Shown: one piece after another, positions 1-8,611 of the stretch
Numbering within the stretch: position 1 is the stretch's first letter
Layout of the letters: each line of letters begins with the position of its first letter
NCBI RefSeq assembly: GCF_008905045.1
Contig: NZ_VWMY01000038.1
Coordinates: 43,314-107,313, forward strand
DNA: 64,000 bases
Reading direction: 5' to 3'
From: Streptomyces albicerus
GTDB lineage: Bacteria > Actinomycetota > Actinomycetes > Streptomycetales > Streptomycetaceae
The notes under the pieces: model-generated
What the model was told of the DNA's origin: nothing
Databases searched by the model: none
Seen by the model: the letters and a program-made list of their open reading frames with translations, nothing else
Translations under genes and position numbers: made by a program

Positions 1-1
1 C

Positions 2-607
2 GTCGGCGGGGTCAGCGACGACACCCTCGCCGAGGACACCGACCTCACCATGGCGCTGTGGAGGTCGGGCTGGCGGGTGCTCTACGAGGAGTGCGCCGTC
101 GCCTGGACCGAAGTACCCACGTCACTACGGCAGTTGTGGCGGCAGCGCTACCGCTGGTGCTACGGCACGATCCAGGCCATGTGGAAGCACCGCCGTGCCG
201 TCGTGGAAGGAGGCGTGGCCGGACGCTTCGGCCGGCGCGGACTCACCTACCTCGCGCTCTTCCAGGTCGCCCTGCCGCTGCTCGCGCCAGTCATCGACGT
301 CTTCGCCCTGTACGGAGTGCTGTTCCTCGATCCACTGAGTTCGGCCCTGGTGTGGTTCGGCTTCCTGGGCGTCCAACTGGTGTGCGCCGGTTACGCGTTG
401 AAGCTCGACGGTGAGCGCGTGGGAGCCCTGTGGTCGATGCCGTTCCAGCTGTTCGTGTACCGGCAGTTGATGTACCTGGTCGTCATCCAGTCCGTGGTCG
501 CCGCCCTGCTGGGCAGTCGGCTGAAATGGCACCGCATGAAGCGATCCGGCACGGCCGCTGAACAGATCGGCGGCCCGGCCCCGTATAAGAGCCTGCCGAC
601 GAGGTGA
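2..607 (+). CDS. Family 2 glycosyltransferase, C-terminal part (cut by window edge)
   Basis: The frame is open from the left edge, so this is the 3' end of a longer gene. The first residues carry an acidic EDTDLT motif, followed about 45 residues later by QRYRWCYG. Both are the ED and QxxRW hallmarks of processive GT2 enzymes such as cellulose, hyaluronan or poly-GlcNAc synthases. At least three hydrophobic segments follow (about residues 75-95, 105-120 and 135-160 of the visible part), as expected for the membrane domain that extrudes the polymer. In Streptomyces such proteins are often fused to a polysaccharide deacetylase, but that part would lie outside. The substrate cannot be told. The LCP-family gene 45 bp downstream fits a cell-envelope glycan role. 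Confidence 0.85.
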   Translation, partial: VGGVSDDTLAEDTDLTMALWRSGWRVLYEECAVAWTEVPTSLRQLWRQRYRWCYGTIQAMWKHRRAVVEGGVAGRFGRRGLTYLALFQVALPLLAPVIDVFALYGVLFLDPLSSALVWFGFLGVQLVCAGYALKLDGERVGALWSMPFQLFVYRQLMYLVVIQSVVAALLGSRLKWHRMKRSGTAAEQIGGPAPYKSLPTR

Positions 608-652
608 TCCCAGATGAGATGACACCTATGCGTTGAGGGACTGGACAGGCCG

Positions 653-1867
653 ATGAGTGACGGGACCGACCGACCGGCGGGCTACTACGACCCGAGCGGT
701 GGTGTGGCGGAGCCGCCGCGTGTCGTCCCGGGGCGGGCGGCGCGCGGGAGCGCGGCCCCGCCCACGACGCGTACGGCACCACTGCCGGGCATGCCCTCGC
801 CCGCCACTCCGGGGCGCACGGGGCACGGACGCCGGCCCCCTGGAGACACGGGCGGCGGCAGGCACCCCAAGCCGCGCCCCACCCGACGCCGCAAGGTCAC
901 ACGGCTGGCGATCCTCCTGGTCTCCGCGCTGGTCATCGGCTCCATCGGCACGTACGTGTGGGCCGACACCAGGCTCGACCAGGAGATCGACCTCGGCGCG
1001 CTGCCCGACCGCCCACCGGCCGGAAAGGGAACCAACTACCTGATCGTCGGCTCCGACAGCCGCGCCGGCCTGTCCGAGCAGGCCAGGAAGGACCTGCGCA
1101 CCGGCTCGGCCGAGGGCCGCCGCACCGACTCGATGATCCTGCTGCACACCGGCGCGAACGGCACCACGATGATGAGCCTGCCGCGCGACTCGTGGGTGAC
1201 CATCCCGCCGTACGTCCGTCCCGAGACCGGCCGGAGCTTCGCCGCCGAGCCGGACAAGCTGAACGCCGCGTTCTCGTTCGGCGGCCCCGATCTGCTCGTA
1301 CGGGCCGTGGAGCGCAACACCGGGTTGCGCATCGACCACTACGCGGAGATCGGTTTCGCGGGCTTCGTGGGGGTGGTGGACGCGGTCGGTGGCGTGGACA
1401 TGTGCCTGGAGCGGGCCGTCAAGGACGAGAAGTCGGGCGCGGACCTGCCGAAGGGCTGCCAGACCCTCGACGGCACCAAGGCGCTGGCATTCGTCCGCCA
1501 GCGCAAGCAGGAGGCCCAGGGCGACCTGGGACGCACCCGCAACCAGCAGAAGTTCCTGTCCGCACTCGCCAAGAAGGCGGCCACGCCGGGCACGCTCCTC
1601 AACCCCGCCAAGTCCTTTCCGACCCTCAGCGCGGGCCTCGACACGCTCGTCGTGGACAAGGACACCGGCTTACAGGACCTCATGTCGCTGTTCCAGGCGA
1701 TGCAGAGCGTCACGTCGGGCGGCGGCAGACAGATCAACGTCCCGGTCTCCGACCCCGGTTTCGCCACGTCCAAAGGCAGCGCCGTGAAGTGGGACGACCG
1801 CCGGGCCCGGAAACTCTTCGCGGAACTGAGGGACGACCGCCCGGTCACTCTCCCTCAGGAGAAGTGA
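653..1867 (+). CDS. LytR-CpsA-Psr (LCP) family cell-wall glycopolymer ligase
   Basis: A 404-residue protein with a proline/arginine-rich cytoplasmic N-terminus (about 1-80), one transmembrane segment (about 85-105) and an extracellular LCP domain. LCP landmarks are visible: YLIVGSDSRAG, GRRTDSMILLH, SLPRDSWVTIP and, later, ALAFVRQRKQ. The conserved arginines and aspartates of these motifs bind the pyrophosphate of polyprenyl-linked substrates. LCP enzymes transfer teichoic or other anionic glycopolymers onto peptidoglycan, so the product should act at the outer face of the membrane. It lies 45 bp after the GT2 gene on the same strand, suggesting co-transcription. The length is normal for the family. 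Confidence 0.92.
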   Translation: MSDGTDRPAGYYDPSGGVAEPPRVVPGRAARGSAAPPTTRTAPLPGMPSPATPGRTGHGRRPPGDTGGGRHPKPRPTRRRKVTRLAILLVSALVIGSIGTYVWADTRLDQEIDLGALPDRPPAGKGTNYLIVGSDSRAGLSEQARKDLRTGSAEGRRTDSMILLHTGANGTTMMSLPRDSWVTIPPYVRPETGRSFAAEPDKLNAAFSFGGPDLLVRAVERNTGLRIDHYAEIGFAGFVGVVDAVGGVDMCLERAVKDEKSGADLPKGCQTLDGTKALAFVRQRKQEAQGDLGRTRNQQKFLSALAKKAATPGTLLNPAKSFPTLSAGLDTLVVDKDTGLQDLMSLFQAMQSVTSGGGRQINVPVSDPGFATSKGSAVKWDDRRARKLFAELRDDRPVTLPQEK

Positions 1868-1911
1868 CCACCTTCCGCAGGAGAAGTGACCACGGCGCGG
1901 TCCGCGGTTCG

Positions 1912-3123
1912 TCAGGCCCGCTGTGCGGAGGAGTGCAGCGCCGGGGCCGAGGCCGGGGCGGGGGCCGGGATCTCGAGGGCGTGGGGATAGGCGGCCGGCC
2001 GGTGCTGGAAGGAAAGGATCTTCGGGTTCTGGATGACGCCGTCGCGGATCTCGATGGCTTTGCTGATCGTGGCGTCGGAGTCCCATGCCGCGGGGCCGCT
2101 CATCACCTTGCGCAGGTAGGGGAGGAGCGCCTCGCTGATCTCCCACGTGGCCGAGTTCCACAGGTGGGACGGGCTGTGATCCACCGCGTAGTAGTGACAG
2201 CCCGGCCCGACCGTGGACATAGGCTCGCCGAAGGTGCTCGGACGGGCCCATTCGAAGCCCATGCCCTCGTCGCAGGAGACGTCGATGAAGAAGGTCCCCG
2301 GTCGGAACAGGGCGAGCTCCTTGTCGGTGACGAACGTCAGCGGCGCGTCGGTGTCCTGCAGGACGCAGTTGACGATGATGTCGAACCCGGCCAGGTACTC
2401 CGCCATCGGCACGGAACCGGCCGCGGTGACTGCCCGCAGGCGCGACGGATCGTCCTCCTGCTCCTCGAAGTGGCCCATCACGACCGACGGCATCGGCGAT
2501 GCCACCGCCGCCGCGGCGCGCTGGGTGAGCACCGTGACGTCGGAGACGCCCATGGCACCCAGGCCCGTGACCGCCCCGCGCGCCGTGGCGCCGAAGCTGA
2601 TGACCACCGCGCGCATACGGCGCCCGTAGCTGCCGGTCAGCCCGCCGAGCTGCAGGGCGTGCAGCACCGAGCAGTAGCCGGCGAGCTCGTTGTTCTTGTG
2701 GAACACATGGACACTGAAGGCGCCCGTGGACGTCCAGTGGTTCATGGCTTCCCAGGCGACGAGGGTCAGCCGCCGGTCGATGGCGAGCTGGGTCATCTTC
2801 TCGTCCTGCACGCAGTGCGGCCATCCCCACAGCACCTGGCCCTCGCGCAGCGCGGCCACGTCCTCGTGCATGGGCTTGGGCAGCAGCAGCACGTCGCACT
2901 CGGCGAGGAGCTGCTCGCGGGAGCGCAGGCCCGCCACGAGCGGTCGCAGCGAGTCGTCGGCGACGCCGAACCGTTCGCCGTAGCCCTGTTCGAGGAAGAT
3001 TCTCCTGCGTATGTCCGGGGCGATCCGGTCGAGGTGGGCGGGGTGCAACGGCAGTCGGAACTCGTTCTCCTTGCGGGAGGAGGCGAGTACTCCGAGACTC
3101 AACAGGCTCATGCGCTTCCTCAT
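1912..3123 (-). CDS. N5-(carboxyethyl)ornithine synthase-like / alanine-dehydrogenase-family oxidoreductase
   Basis: A 403-residue protein of the alanine dehydrogenase/PNT N-terminal superfamily. The N-terminus (ENEFRLPLHPAHL) and KPMHEDV match the substrate-binding half; AVVISFGATARGAVTGLGAMG is a Rossmann dinucleotide loop. The pattern resembles N5-(carboxyethyl)ornithine synthases, which reductively condense pyruvate with ornithine or lysine, more than true alanine dehydrogenases. The Ala/Pro-rich last 15 residues are probably not conserved. The ATG at 3111 is an alternative start 12 bp inside. The small cysteine protein 58 bp upstream on the same strand is probably in the same operon. The substrate is an inference from family resemblance only. 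Confidence 0.75.
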   Translation of the reverse strand: MRKRMSLLSLGVLASSRKENEFRLPLHPAHLDRIAPDIRRRIFLEQGYGERFGVADDSLRPLVAGLRSREQLLAECDVLLLPKPMHEDVAALREGQVLWGWPHCVQDEKMTQLAIDRRLTLVAWEAMNHWTSTGAFSVHVFHKNNELAGYCSVLHALQLGGLTGSYGRRMRAVVISFGATARGAVTGLGAMGVSDVTVLTQRAAAAVASPMPSVVMGHFEEQEDDPSRLRAVTAAGSVPMAEYLAGFDIIVNCVLQDTDAPLTFVTDKELALFRPGTFFIDVSCDEGMGFEWARPSTFGEPMSTVGPGCHYYAVDHSPSHLWNSATWEISEALLPYLRKVMSGPAAWDSDATISKAIEIRDGVIQNPKILSFQHRPAAYPHALEIPAPAPASAPALHSSAQRA

Positions 3124-3181
3124 CGTTTGCTTCTTGTGGTGCTTGTCGTGCTTCTCGTCGCCGTCAGGAGCGGTCGGGGCG

Positions 3182-3454
3182 TCACGAGCCGTCGGCCTGG
3201 TGCCTGCGCACGCGCTCGGCCAGGGGGAGGGGCGTCTCGTCCAGACCGTTGACCGACCCGCTCGCGATGCGTGCGCACGTCCCGTGGCAGGCGAGCAGCT
3301 GCTTGTCGTCGCGGTGGGAGACCACCACCGCCTCCGGGTCCGGCGCGTTCCGGTAGTCGGTGCCGCAGATCAGGCAGGCCAGCCCGGAGAGCATCTGGGC
3401 GGTCGGTTCGGGGCGGCCACGACGGTGGCTGGAGATCGAGTTCTGTGAATACAT
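3182..3454 (-). CDS. Small cysteine-containing hypothetical protein
   Basis: A 90-residue protein with CLICG near residue 27 and CHGTC near residue 56. The four cysteines are spaced like a small zinc-ribbon. The rest is polar with no membrane segment or signal peptide. An AGGAGG lies about 11 bp before the ATG. It precedes the CEO-synthase-like gene by 58 bp on the same strand, so the two are probably co-expressed. I do not recognise a named family; metal binding is inferred from the cysteine pattern only. Confidence 0.6.
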   Translation of the reverse strand: MYSQNSISSHRRGRPEPTAQMLSGLACLICGTDYRNAPDPEAVVVSHRDDKQLLACHGTCARIASGSVNGLDETPLPLAERVRRHQADGS

Positions 3455-4031
3455 GCGTCCTGCATCCTCCTGGTCGGTTCAGGGCGTACGCGAGGTGCCG
3501 GAATACCTCCAGGGCACCCCGGGAGCCAGGAAATCCGCTACCGGGGAGCGCGGAACGGGGTACGGAAGGGGCGACAGAAGACAGCGCGACAGTACGAGCC
3601 AGGAGTCATGGTGCGGCTCTTTTCCGGCCGAACCCGCTGTGCTCCGGCCTTTGCCGTTCCCCGAGGGCGACGCCGAAACGGATGACGGCATACGAAAGGC
3701 GCTCGGTACCGCAACCGTACTCCCTCCGGGCCCTGGAGCCGACCCGTCAGGGCGTCACCGGGCCCTTCCCCGCCCGGACGGCCACCCTGCCGAACTCTCG
3801 GGCCCAGCAGGTCGCCGACGTCGCCACCGCCCCGCCGGGAACGTTTCTGTCGCTCCGGACGTTGTAGGGAGTGGTTGTAGTTGAAGTTTGCGAACGTGTG
3901 AGCGCCCGCGGAGTTCTGACAGTGGGCCTTTCGTCGTTGCGGGGGTTTTCTTCGACGCCTGGCGACCAGCAGCCCGGGATCGCGCGAGTGCGCGTTTCCC
4001 GCACGACTCGCCATCTCGAAGGAGACATCAC
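3455..4031. other. 577-bp gene-free stretch with the presumed cold-shock leader
   Basis: No frame here has convincing codon usage or a recognisable product. The part nearest the cold-shock gene (about 3866-4031) is locally less GC-rich and probably holds its promoter and a long 5' untranslated leader, a common feature of csp genes. The left part should hold the promoter of the minus-strand pair ending at 3454. Confidence 0.5.
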
Positions 4032-4235
4032 ATGACTCAAGGAACCGTGAAGTGGTTCAACGCGGAGAAGGGTTTCGGCTTCATCGCCCCTGATGGGGGC
4101 GGCGCCGACATCTTCGTCCATCACTCGGCGATCGACACGGGCGGCTTCCGCTCCCTTGAGGAGAACCAGCGGGTGGAGTTCACCGCCAGCCAGGGTCCCA
4201 AGGGCATGCAGGCCGACCAGGTCCGCGCACTCTGA
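4032..4235 (+). CDS. Cold-shock protein (CspA/Csp family)
   Basis: A 67-residue single cold-shock domain. It has the two RNA-binding motifs KGFGFI (residues 13-18) and FVHHS (about 28-32), and the usual start GTVKWFNAEKGFG. Such proteins bind single-stranded RNA and DNA and melt secondary structure. The ATG follows GAAGGAGACATCAC, a good ribosome site. Length and composition are exactly those of actinobacterial Csp proteins. The next gene, a fatty-acid desaturase, is 139 bp downstream, which hints at a shared low-temperature response, although no direct evidence of cotranscription is visible. Confidence 0.97.
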   Translation: MTQGTVKWFNAEKGFGFIAPDGGGADIFVHHSAIDTGGFRSLEENQRVEFTASQGPKGMQADQVRAL

Positions 4236-4374
4236 GGACCCCCGTTCGATACCCCATTTGCGAGGCAGGCCCGCGCCGCGGGTCTGCCTCGCGCTGCTTC
4301 CGTACGGGCTTCCAGCATCCGGCGCCCTGCCCCCGCGCCGACGGCTTCGGCCCGCGCATCCCGAAAGGAAAATC

Positions 4375-5472
4375 GTGACCACTGAAATCATCAACCGGGG
4401 CACCGGTCCGGCGTACAACGCCGAGACGACGAAACCCCCGCCCGGTACCCGGGGCAGCGATTACGCCGCGCTGTCCCGCGAGGTGAAACAGCGCGGGCTG
4501 CTGAAGCGGCGACCGGGCTACTACTCCGTCAAGGTCGGGGCGAACCTGCTCCTGCTGGCCGCCGGCTGGACCGCGTTCGCCATGATCGGGCAGTCGTGGT
4601 GGCAGCTGGTGACCGCCGCCTTCCTCGCGGTGATGTTCACCCAGACCGGGTTCATCGGGCACGACGCGGGACACCACCAGATCTCCGGCTCCAAGCGCGT
4701 GAACAACCTGCTCGGCCGCGTGCACGCCGACCTGCTGATCGGCCTCAGCTACGGCTGGTGGATCTCCAAGCACAACCGGCACCACGCCCACCCCAACTAC
4801 GTCGACCGCGACCCCGACATCGCCGACGGCGCGATCGCCTTCACCGAGGACCACGCCCGCGTCCGCAGCGGGGCGTACGCCTGGCTGGCCCGCCACCAGG
4901 CCTGGCTGTTCTTCCCGATGCTGTTGCTTGAAGGACTCGCCCTGCACGTCGCCGGCGTGAAGGCGATGCTCGAGCGCACCGGCACCGCGACCTCGCGGGC
5001 GACCAAGCTGGGCGAGGCGGGACTGCTGACGGCGCATATCGTCGGCTACCTCGCCGCACTGTTCCTGGTCCTGACTCCCCTCCAGGCCGTGGTCTTCCTC
5101 CTCGTGCACCAAGGGCTGTTCGGGCTGTACATGGGGTGCTCGTTCGCTCCGAACCACAAGGGCATGGCCATGTTCGCCAAGGACGACAAGGTCGACTTCC
5201 TGCGCCGCCAGGTACTGACCTCACGCAACATCCGCGGCCACCGGATCACCGACTTCGCGCTCGGCGGGCTCAACTACCAGATCGAGCACCACCTGTTCCC
5301 CTCCATGCCGCGGCCCAGCCTGCGCCACGCCCAGGAAATCGTGCGCTCGTTCTGCGCCCGGCACGGCATCGCCTACCACGAGACCGGCCTCCTCGACTCC
5401 TACGCCCAGGTGCTGAGGCACCTCCACGACGTCGCCGGGCCGCTGCGCCTGCGCCCCGAGCTGGAGTACTGA
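4375..5472 (+). CDS. Membrane fatty-acid desaturase
   Basis: A 365-residue integral membrane di-iron desaturase. All three histidine clusters are present: HDAGHH (96-101), HNRHH (133-137) and QIEHH (302-306). They hold the diiron centre that inserts a double bond into lipid-bound or CoA-bound acyl chains. Hydrophobic segments lie about 55-95 and 210-250. The QIEHH box in place of HxxHH is typical of front-end (delta-5/delta-6-like) and DesA3-type enzymes, so the regiochemistry is open. The start is the GTG preceded by GAAAGGAAA. Placement after a cold-shock gene fits membrane-fluidity control. Confidence 0.92.
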   Translation: MTTEIINRGTGPAYNAETTKPPPGTRGSDYAALSREVKQRGLLKRRPGYYSVKVGANLLLLAAGWTAFAMIGQSWWQLVTAAFLAVMFTQTGFIGHDAGHHQISGSKRVNNLLGRVHADLLIGLSYGWWISKHNRHHAHPNYVDRDPDIADGAIAFTEDHARVRSGAYAWLARHQAWLFFPMLLLEGLALHVAGVKAMLERTGTATSRATKLGEAGLLTAHIVGYLAALFLVLTPLQAVVFLLVHQGLFGLYMGCSFAPNHKGMAMFAKDDKVDFLRRQVLTSRNIRGHRITDFALGGLNYQIEHHLFPSMPRPSLRHAQEIVRSFCARHGIAYHETGLLDSYAQVLRHLHDVAGPLRLRPELEY

Positions 5473-5478
5473 TCACTC

Positions 5479-5560
5479 CACCGTTCGTGCCTCTCTCCTG
5501 ACACCGTTCGTGCCTCTCCTCTGACACCGTTCGTGCCGTTCACTGGATGCCGCTCGTGCC
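5479..5560 (+). repeat. Three to four imperfect direct repeats between convergent genes
   Basis: The motif CACCGTTCGTGCC recurs at about 22-30 bp spacing, three times exactly and then in degraded form (CCGCTCGTGCCGTTCG). It sits between the convergent desaturase and response-regulator genes. It is not a hairpin terminator. It resembles the GTCGTGCCG-rich repeats inside the 3' end of the neighbouring kinase gene, so both may reflect local slippage. Confidence 0.6.
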
Positions 5561-5566
5561 GTTCGT

Positions 5567-6238
5567 TCAGCGGATGCCGCGCGGCACCACCAGGCCGCTG
5601 TCGTACGCCAGGATCACGGCCTGCACCCGGTCGCGGAGCCCGTACTTCTCGAGGATGTGCGCGATGTGCGTCTTGACCGTGGTCTCGCCCACGCCCAGTT
5701 CCAGCGCGATCTCCGCGTTGGACAGGCCGCGGGTGAGGGCGCGCAGGACGTCGAGTTCGCGGCCGGTGAGGGCGTCGAGGCGGGAGGGCACGTCCGGCGT
5801 ATCGGGTGCGGCAAGGTGGGCGAAGCGGTCCAGCAGGCGGTGGGTGACGCGGGGCGAGAGCACGGCGTCACCGGCGGCCACCGTACGGATCGCGTCCACG
5901 AGGGAGTCGGCGGGACCGTCCTTGACGAGGAAGCCGCTGGCTCCGGCGCGCAGGGCGTCCACCACGTGCGCGTCCAGGTCGAACGTGGTCAGGATGACGA
6001 TCCGGCTCGGTGAGCCCGTCTCCGCGATCCGGCGGGTGGCTTCGACGCCGTCCATGTTCGGCATGCGGATGTCCATCAGGACGATGTCGGGCCGCAGTGC
6101 CCGGGCGCTCTCGACGGCGGTGACGCCGTCCGATGCCTCGCCGACGACCGTGATGTCCGGTTCGGCTTCGAGGATGAGCCGGAATCCCGTCCGGATCATG
6201 GGCTGGTCATCGACCAGCAGGACGCGGATGGCTTGCAT
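5567..6238 (-). CDS. NarL/FixJ-family response regulator
   Basis: A 223-residue regulator: receiver domain (about 1-120) with the acidic pair D10/D11 and the phospho-acceptor D57 in VLMDIRMPN, the conserved TTFD switch region and VKDG lysine, then a LuxR-type helix-turn-helix (about 155-215; LTGRELDVLRAL, GVGETTVKTHIAHILEKYG). The start MQAIRVLLVDDQ is chosen because upstream codons are only kinase-tail sequence in another frame. It overlaps the histidine-kinase gene by 32 bp, implying translational coupling. The divergent ABC exporter starting at 7835 is the likely target. Confidence 0.93.
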   Translation of the reverse strand: MQAIRVLLVDDQPMIRTGFRLILEAEPDITVVGEASDGVTAVESARALRPDIVLMDIRMPNMDGVEATRRIAETGSPSRIVILTTFDLDAHVVDALRAGASGFLVKDGPADSLVDAIRTVAAGDAVLSPRVTHRLLDRFAHLAAPDTPDVPSRLDALTGRELDVLRALTRGLSNAEIALELGVGETTVKTHIAHILEKYGLRDRVQAVILAYDSGLVVPRGIR

Positions 6239-7574
6239 ACGGGGAGGGCCCTTCGTGCCGGGGTTCGTCGTGTCGCGGTTCGTCGTGCCGGGGACCGTCG
6301 TGCCGGTCGTGCCGCGGATCGGCGGACGCGGTGAGGGGGATGACGGCGTGGACGCAGTAGCCACCGCCGGGACGCGTGCCGGTGTGCAAGGAGCCGCCCA
6401 CGGCACCGATGCGCTCCCGCATGCCGACCAGGCCGTGGCCCGAGCCCTTGGACAGGGCGGGCGGTCGCGGTGCCGTTCCGTCGGCCGCCCGTGGGCCGTC
6501 GTCGCACAGCCTCACGGTGAGCCGGTGGCGCTCCGGCTCCCAGGCGACGGTCAGGTCGGTGCGGGTGCGGCCGGCGTGCTTGAGCGTGTTCGTGAGGGCC
6601 TCCTGTACGACCCGGTAGACGGTGAGCTGTGAGCCCGCAGGCAACTCGGCGGGGGACCCGGTGGTCTTGAAGTCGACCTGGAGCCCCGCCGCGCGCACCG
6701 AGTCCACCAGCGCCGGTATCGCGTCGATGGTGGGCTGCGGCGGCTCCTTGCTCGGATCGTTGTCCGCCTCCTCGTCCGTACGCAGGACGTCGAGAAGCCG
6801 GCGCAGCTCGGTGACGGTGGCCCGGCCGGTCTCCTCGATGGTGCCGTGCAGTTCGTGGGCCTTGTCGCTGTCGCGCTCCTGGACCCGGTCTGCGGCGATG
6901 GTCTGGACGACCATGAGACTGACGTTGTGCGCGACGATGTCGTGCAGTTCGCGGGCGATCCGGGCCCGCTCCTCCATGACGGCCGTGCGCGCGTTGGCGA
7001 CCTGCTCGCGTTCGAGCGCCGCGGCCCGTTCCAGCGCCTGGTTCTGGATGGCGGCGCGCGCCCGGGTGAGCCTGCCGAGCGCCCACGCCGCGACCAGCAG
7101 TACCGTCTCGGTCAGCAGCGCGGCGATGCGGTGGCCGGCCGGGGCGAGTACCGCTTCGGTGACGGCCGCGGCCGGGATGAGCGCGGCCACCACCAGGGTG
7201 GCCGTCCTGGGAGCGCCGCGCAGAGCGGTGAGGAACACGGCCGTGGCCACGCCCAGGTAGGCGGGCCCGATGGACGTGCCGTCGGGGCCCGAGAGCTGCG
7301 GGATGTAGTGGAGCCCCTGGAGCACGCTCACGGCCGCCGCCGTCACCAGCAGGACGGACAGCGGAAACCGGCGATGGACGGCCAGCGGCAGCGCGGACAG
7401 CAGGACGAGTACGACGAACCAGGCGCCCGGAGACCGCAGTTCGGGTCCGTCGGCCGGCATCCCCATGGGCAAGGACAGCGACCCGGCGGTGATCAGCAGG
7501 GCCAGACCCGTGTCGGTGACGGCCGGGGGCATGCGGCGCCCCGCGAACGAGTCCATGAGGTCCATGGGCTCCAC
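6207..7574 (-). CDS. Sensor histidine kinase, NarL/DesK-type (HisKA_3)
   Basis: A 455-residue membrane kinase. Four to five transmembrane segments occupy about residues 20-165, followed by a short coiled linker. The HisKA_3 motif ARELHDIVAHN contains the phospho-acceptor H211. The HATPase domain includes VVQEALTNTLKHA (N box) and GHGLVGMRERI (G box). There is no large extracellular sensor, so it is probably an intramembrane-sensing kinase of the kind paired with ABC exporters. The C-terminus ends in a hydrophilic run of RHDEP/RHDGP repeats not needed for catalysis; the response-regulator start lies within that repeat-coding DNA. It uses a GTG start. Confidence 0.92.
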   Translation of the reverse strand: MEPMDLMDSFAGRRMPPAVTDTGLALLITAGSLSLPMGMPADGPELRSPGAWFVVLVLLSALPLAVHRRFPLSVLLVTAAAVSVLQGLHYIPQLSGPDGTSIGPAYLGVATAVFLTALRGAPRTATLVVAALIPAAAVTEAVLAPAGHRIAALLTETVLLVAAWALGRLTRARAAIQNQALERAAALEREQVANARTAVMEERARIARELHDIVAHNVSLMVVQTIAADRVQERDSDKAHELHGTIEETGRATVTELRRLLDVLRTDEEADNDPSKEPPQPTIDAIPALVDSVRAAGLQVDFKTTGSPAELPAGSQLTVYRVVQEALTNTLKHAGRTRTDLTVAWEPERHRLTVRLCDDGPRAADGTAPRPPALSKGSGHGLVGMRERIGAVGGSLHTGTRPGGGYCVHAVIPLTASADPRHDRHDGPRHDEPRHDEPRHEGPSPYASHPRPAGR

Positions 7575-7834
7575 GGTAGACGGAACGCCAAGCGCCCTGA
7601 TCTCACTTGAGGTTGAAAGCCGGCGCTCCGCTCCTCCCCGAAGTCATCCTCCGCAGGGAGGAGGAGCCCGCCGGGCGCGGCGGCTCGCGCGCGCCGCCTC
7701 CTCCTTCGTACGACGGAGACCGCCCCGCATCTCGCCCGGCCGGGGGACACGAGGGTTCGACTGCGTGGCCGAGGCCACGGCCCCTTGTCACCGATGCACT
7801 TGAGGCACCACGGAGTTGAGGAGTTGAGCAGTCA

Positions 7835-8611
7835 ATGGTGCGGTCCTGGGGCCAACAACCGGACGTGTCCGCCGCCGCCCGCCGGTACGCGGTGCAACTG
7901 ACGGACGTGACCAAGCAGTTCGGGGAGGGACCTACAGCCGTCCTGGCCCTTGACACGGTCAACGCGGGCATCGAACCCGGCACGTTCACGGCCGTGATGG
8001 GTCCTTCGGGCTCGGGCAAGAGCACGTTCCTGCACTGTGCGGCCGGCCTCGACAGGCCCACCTCGGGGCAGGTCCGTCTCGGCACGCAGGACCTGTCGGC
8101 GCTCAAGGAGCGACGGCTGACGGAGCTGCGGCGTACCCGTATCGGCTTCGTCTTCCAGGCGTTCAACCTCCTCCCGTCCCTCACCGTGGAGCAGAACATC
8201 ACGCTGCCCCTGCGGCTGGCGGGCAGGGAGGTCGACGCGAGCTGGTCCGACCACATCGTGACCGCCGTCGGCCTGGGCGACCGCCTCACGCGCTTTCCCG
8301 CACAGCTCTCCGGGGGCCAGCAGCAGCGGGTGGCCATCGCGAGGGCCCTGGTCACCCGCCCCGAGGTGATCTTCGCCGACGAGCCGACCGGAGCACTCGA
8401 CCCGGAGACCGCCCGGGACATCCTCGGACTGCTTCGGCAGGCGGTCACCGACCTCCACCAGACGGTGGTCATGGTCACGCACGACCCGATGGCCGCCGCA
8501 CACACCGACCGCGCGGTGTTCCTCAGCGCCGGCCGGATCGTCGACGAGATGGGCGCACCGAGCGCGGACGGTGTCGCGGGCGTGCTCTCCGGCCTGCGGA
8601 GGGCCGCCTGA
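7835..8611 (+). CDS. ABC transporter ATP-binding protein, MacB/LolD type
   Basis: A 258-residue ATPase with Walker A GPSGSGKST (56-64), Q-loop VFQAFNLLPSLT, signature LSGGQQQR, Walker B VIFADEPTGALD and switch histidine MVTHD. The sequence is closest in style to the MacB/LolD/FtsE group that powers antibiotic- or lipoprotein-exporting permeases. Its stop overlaps the permease start (TGATG), so the two are coupled. The two-component genes are divergent across 260 bp, a typical regulator/exporter arrangement. The substrate is unknown. Confidence 0.95.
   Translation: MVRSWGQQPDVSAAARRYAVQLTDVTKQFGEGPTAVLALDTVNAGIEPGTFTAVMGPSGSGKSTFLHCAAGLDRPTSGQVRLGTQDLSALKERRLTELRRTRIGFVFQAFNLLPSLTVEQNITLPLRLAGREVDASWSDHIVTAVGLGDRLTRFPAQLSGGQQQRVAIARALVTRPEVIFADEPTGALDPETARDILGLLRQAVTDLHQTVVMVTHDPMAAAHTDRAVFLSAGRIVDEMGAPSADGVAGVLSGLRRAA

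Noticed and set aside
958..3252. Long plus-strand open frame of 764 codons across the LCP and CEO-synthase genes
   Set aside because: It is Arg/Pro/Gly-rich shadow sequence typical of high-GC DNA; real genes with recognisable domains occupy the same DNA.
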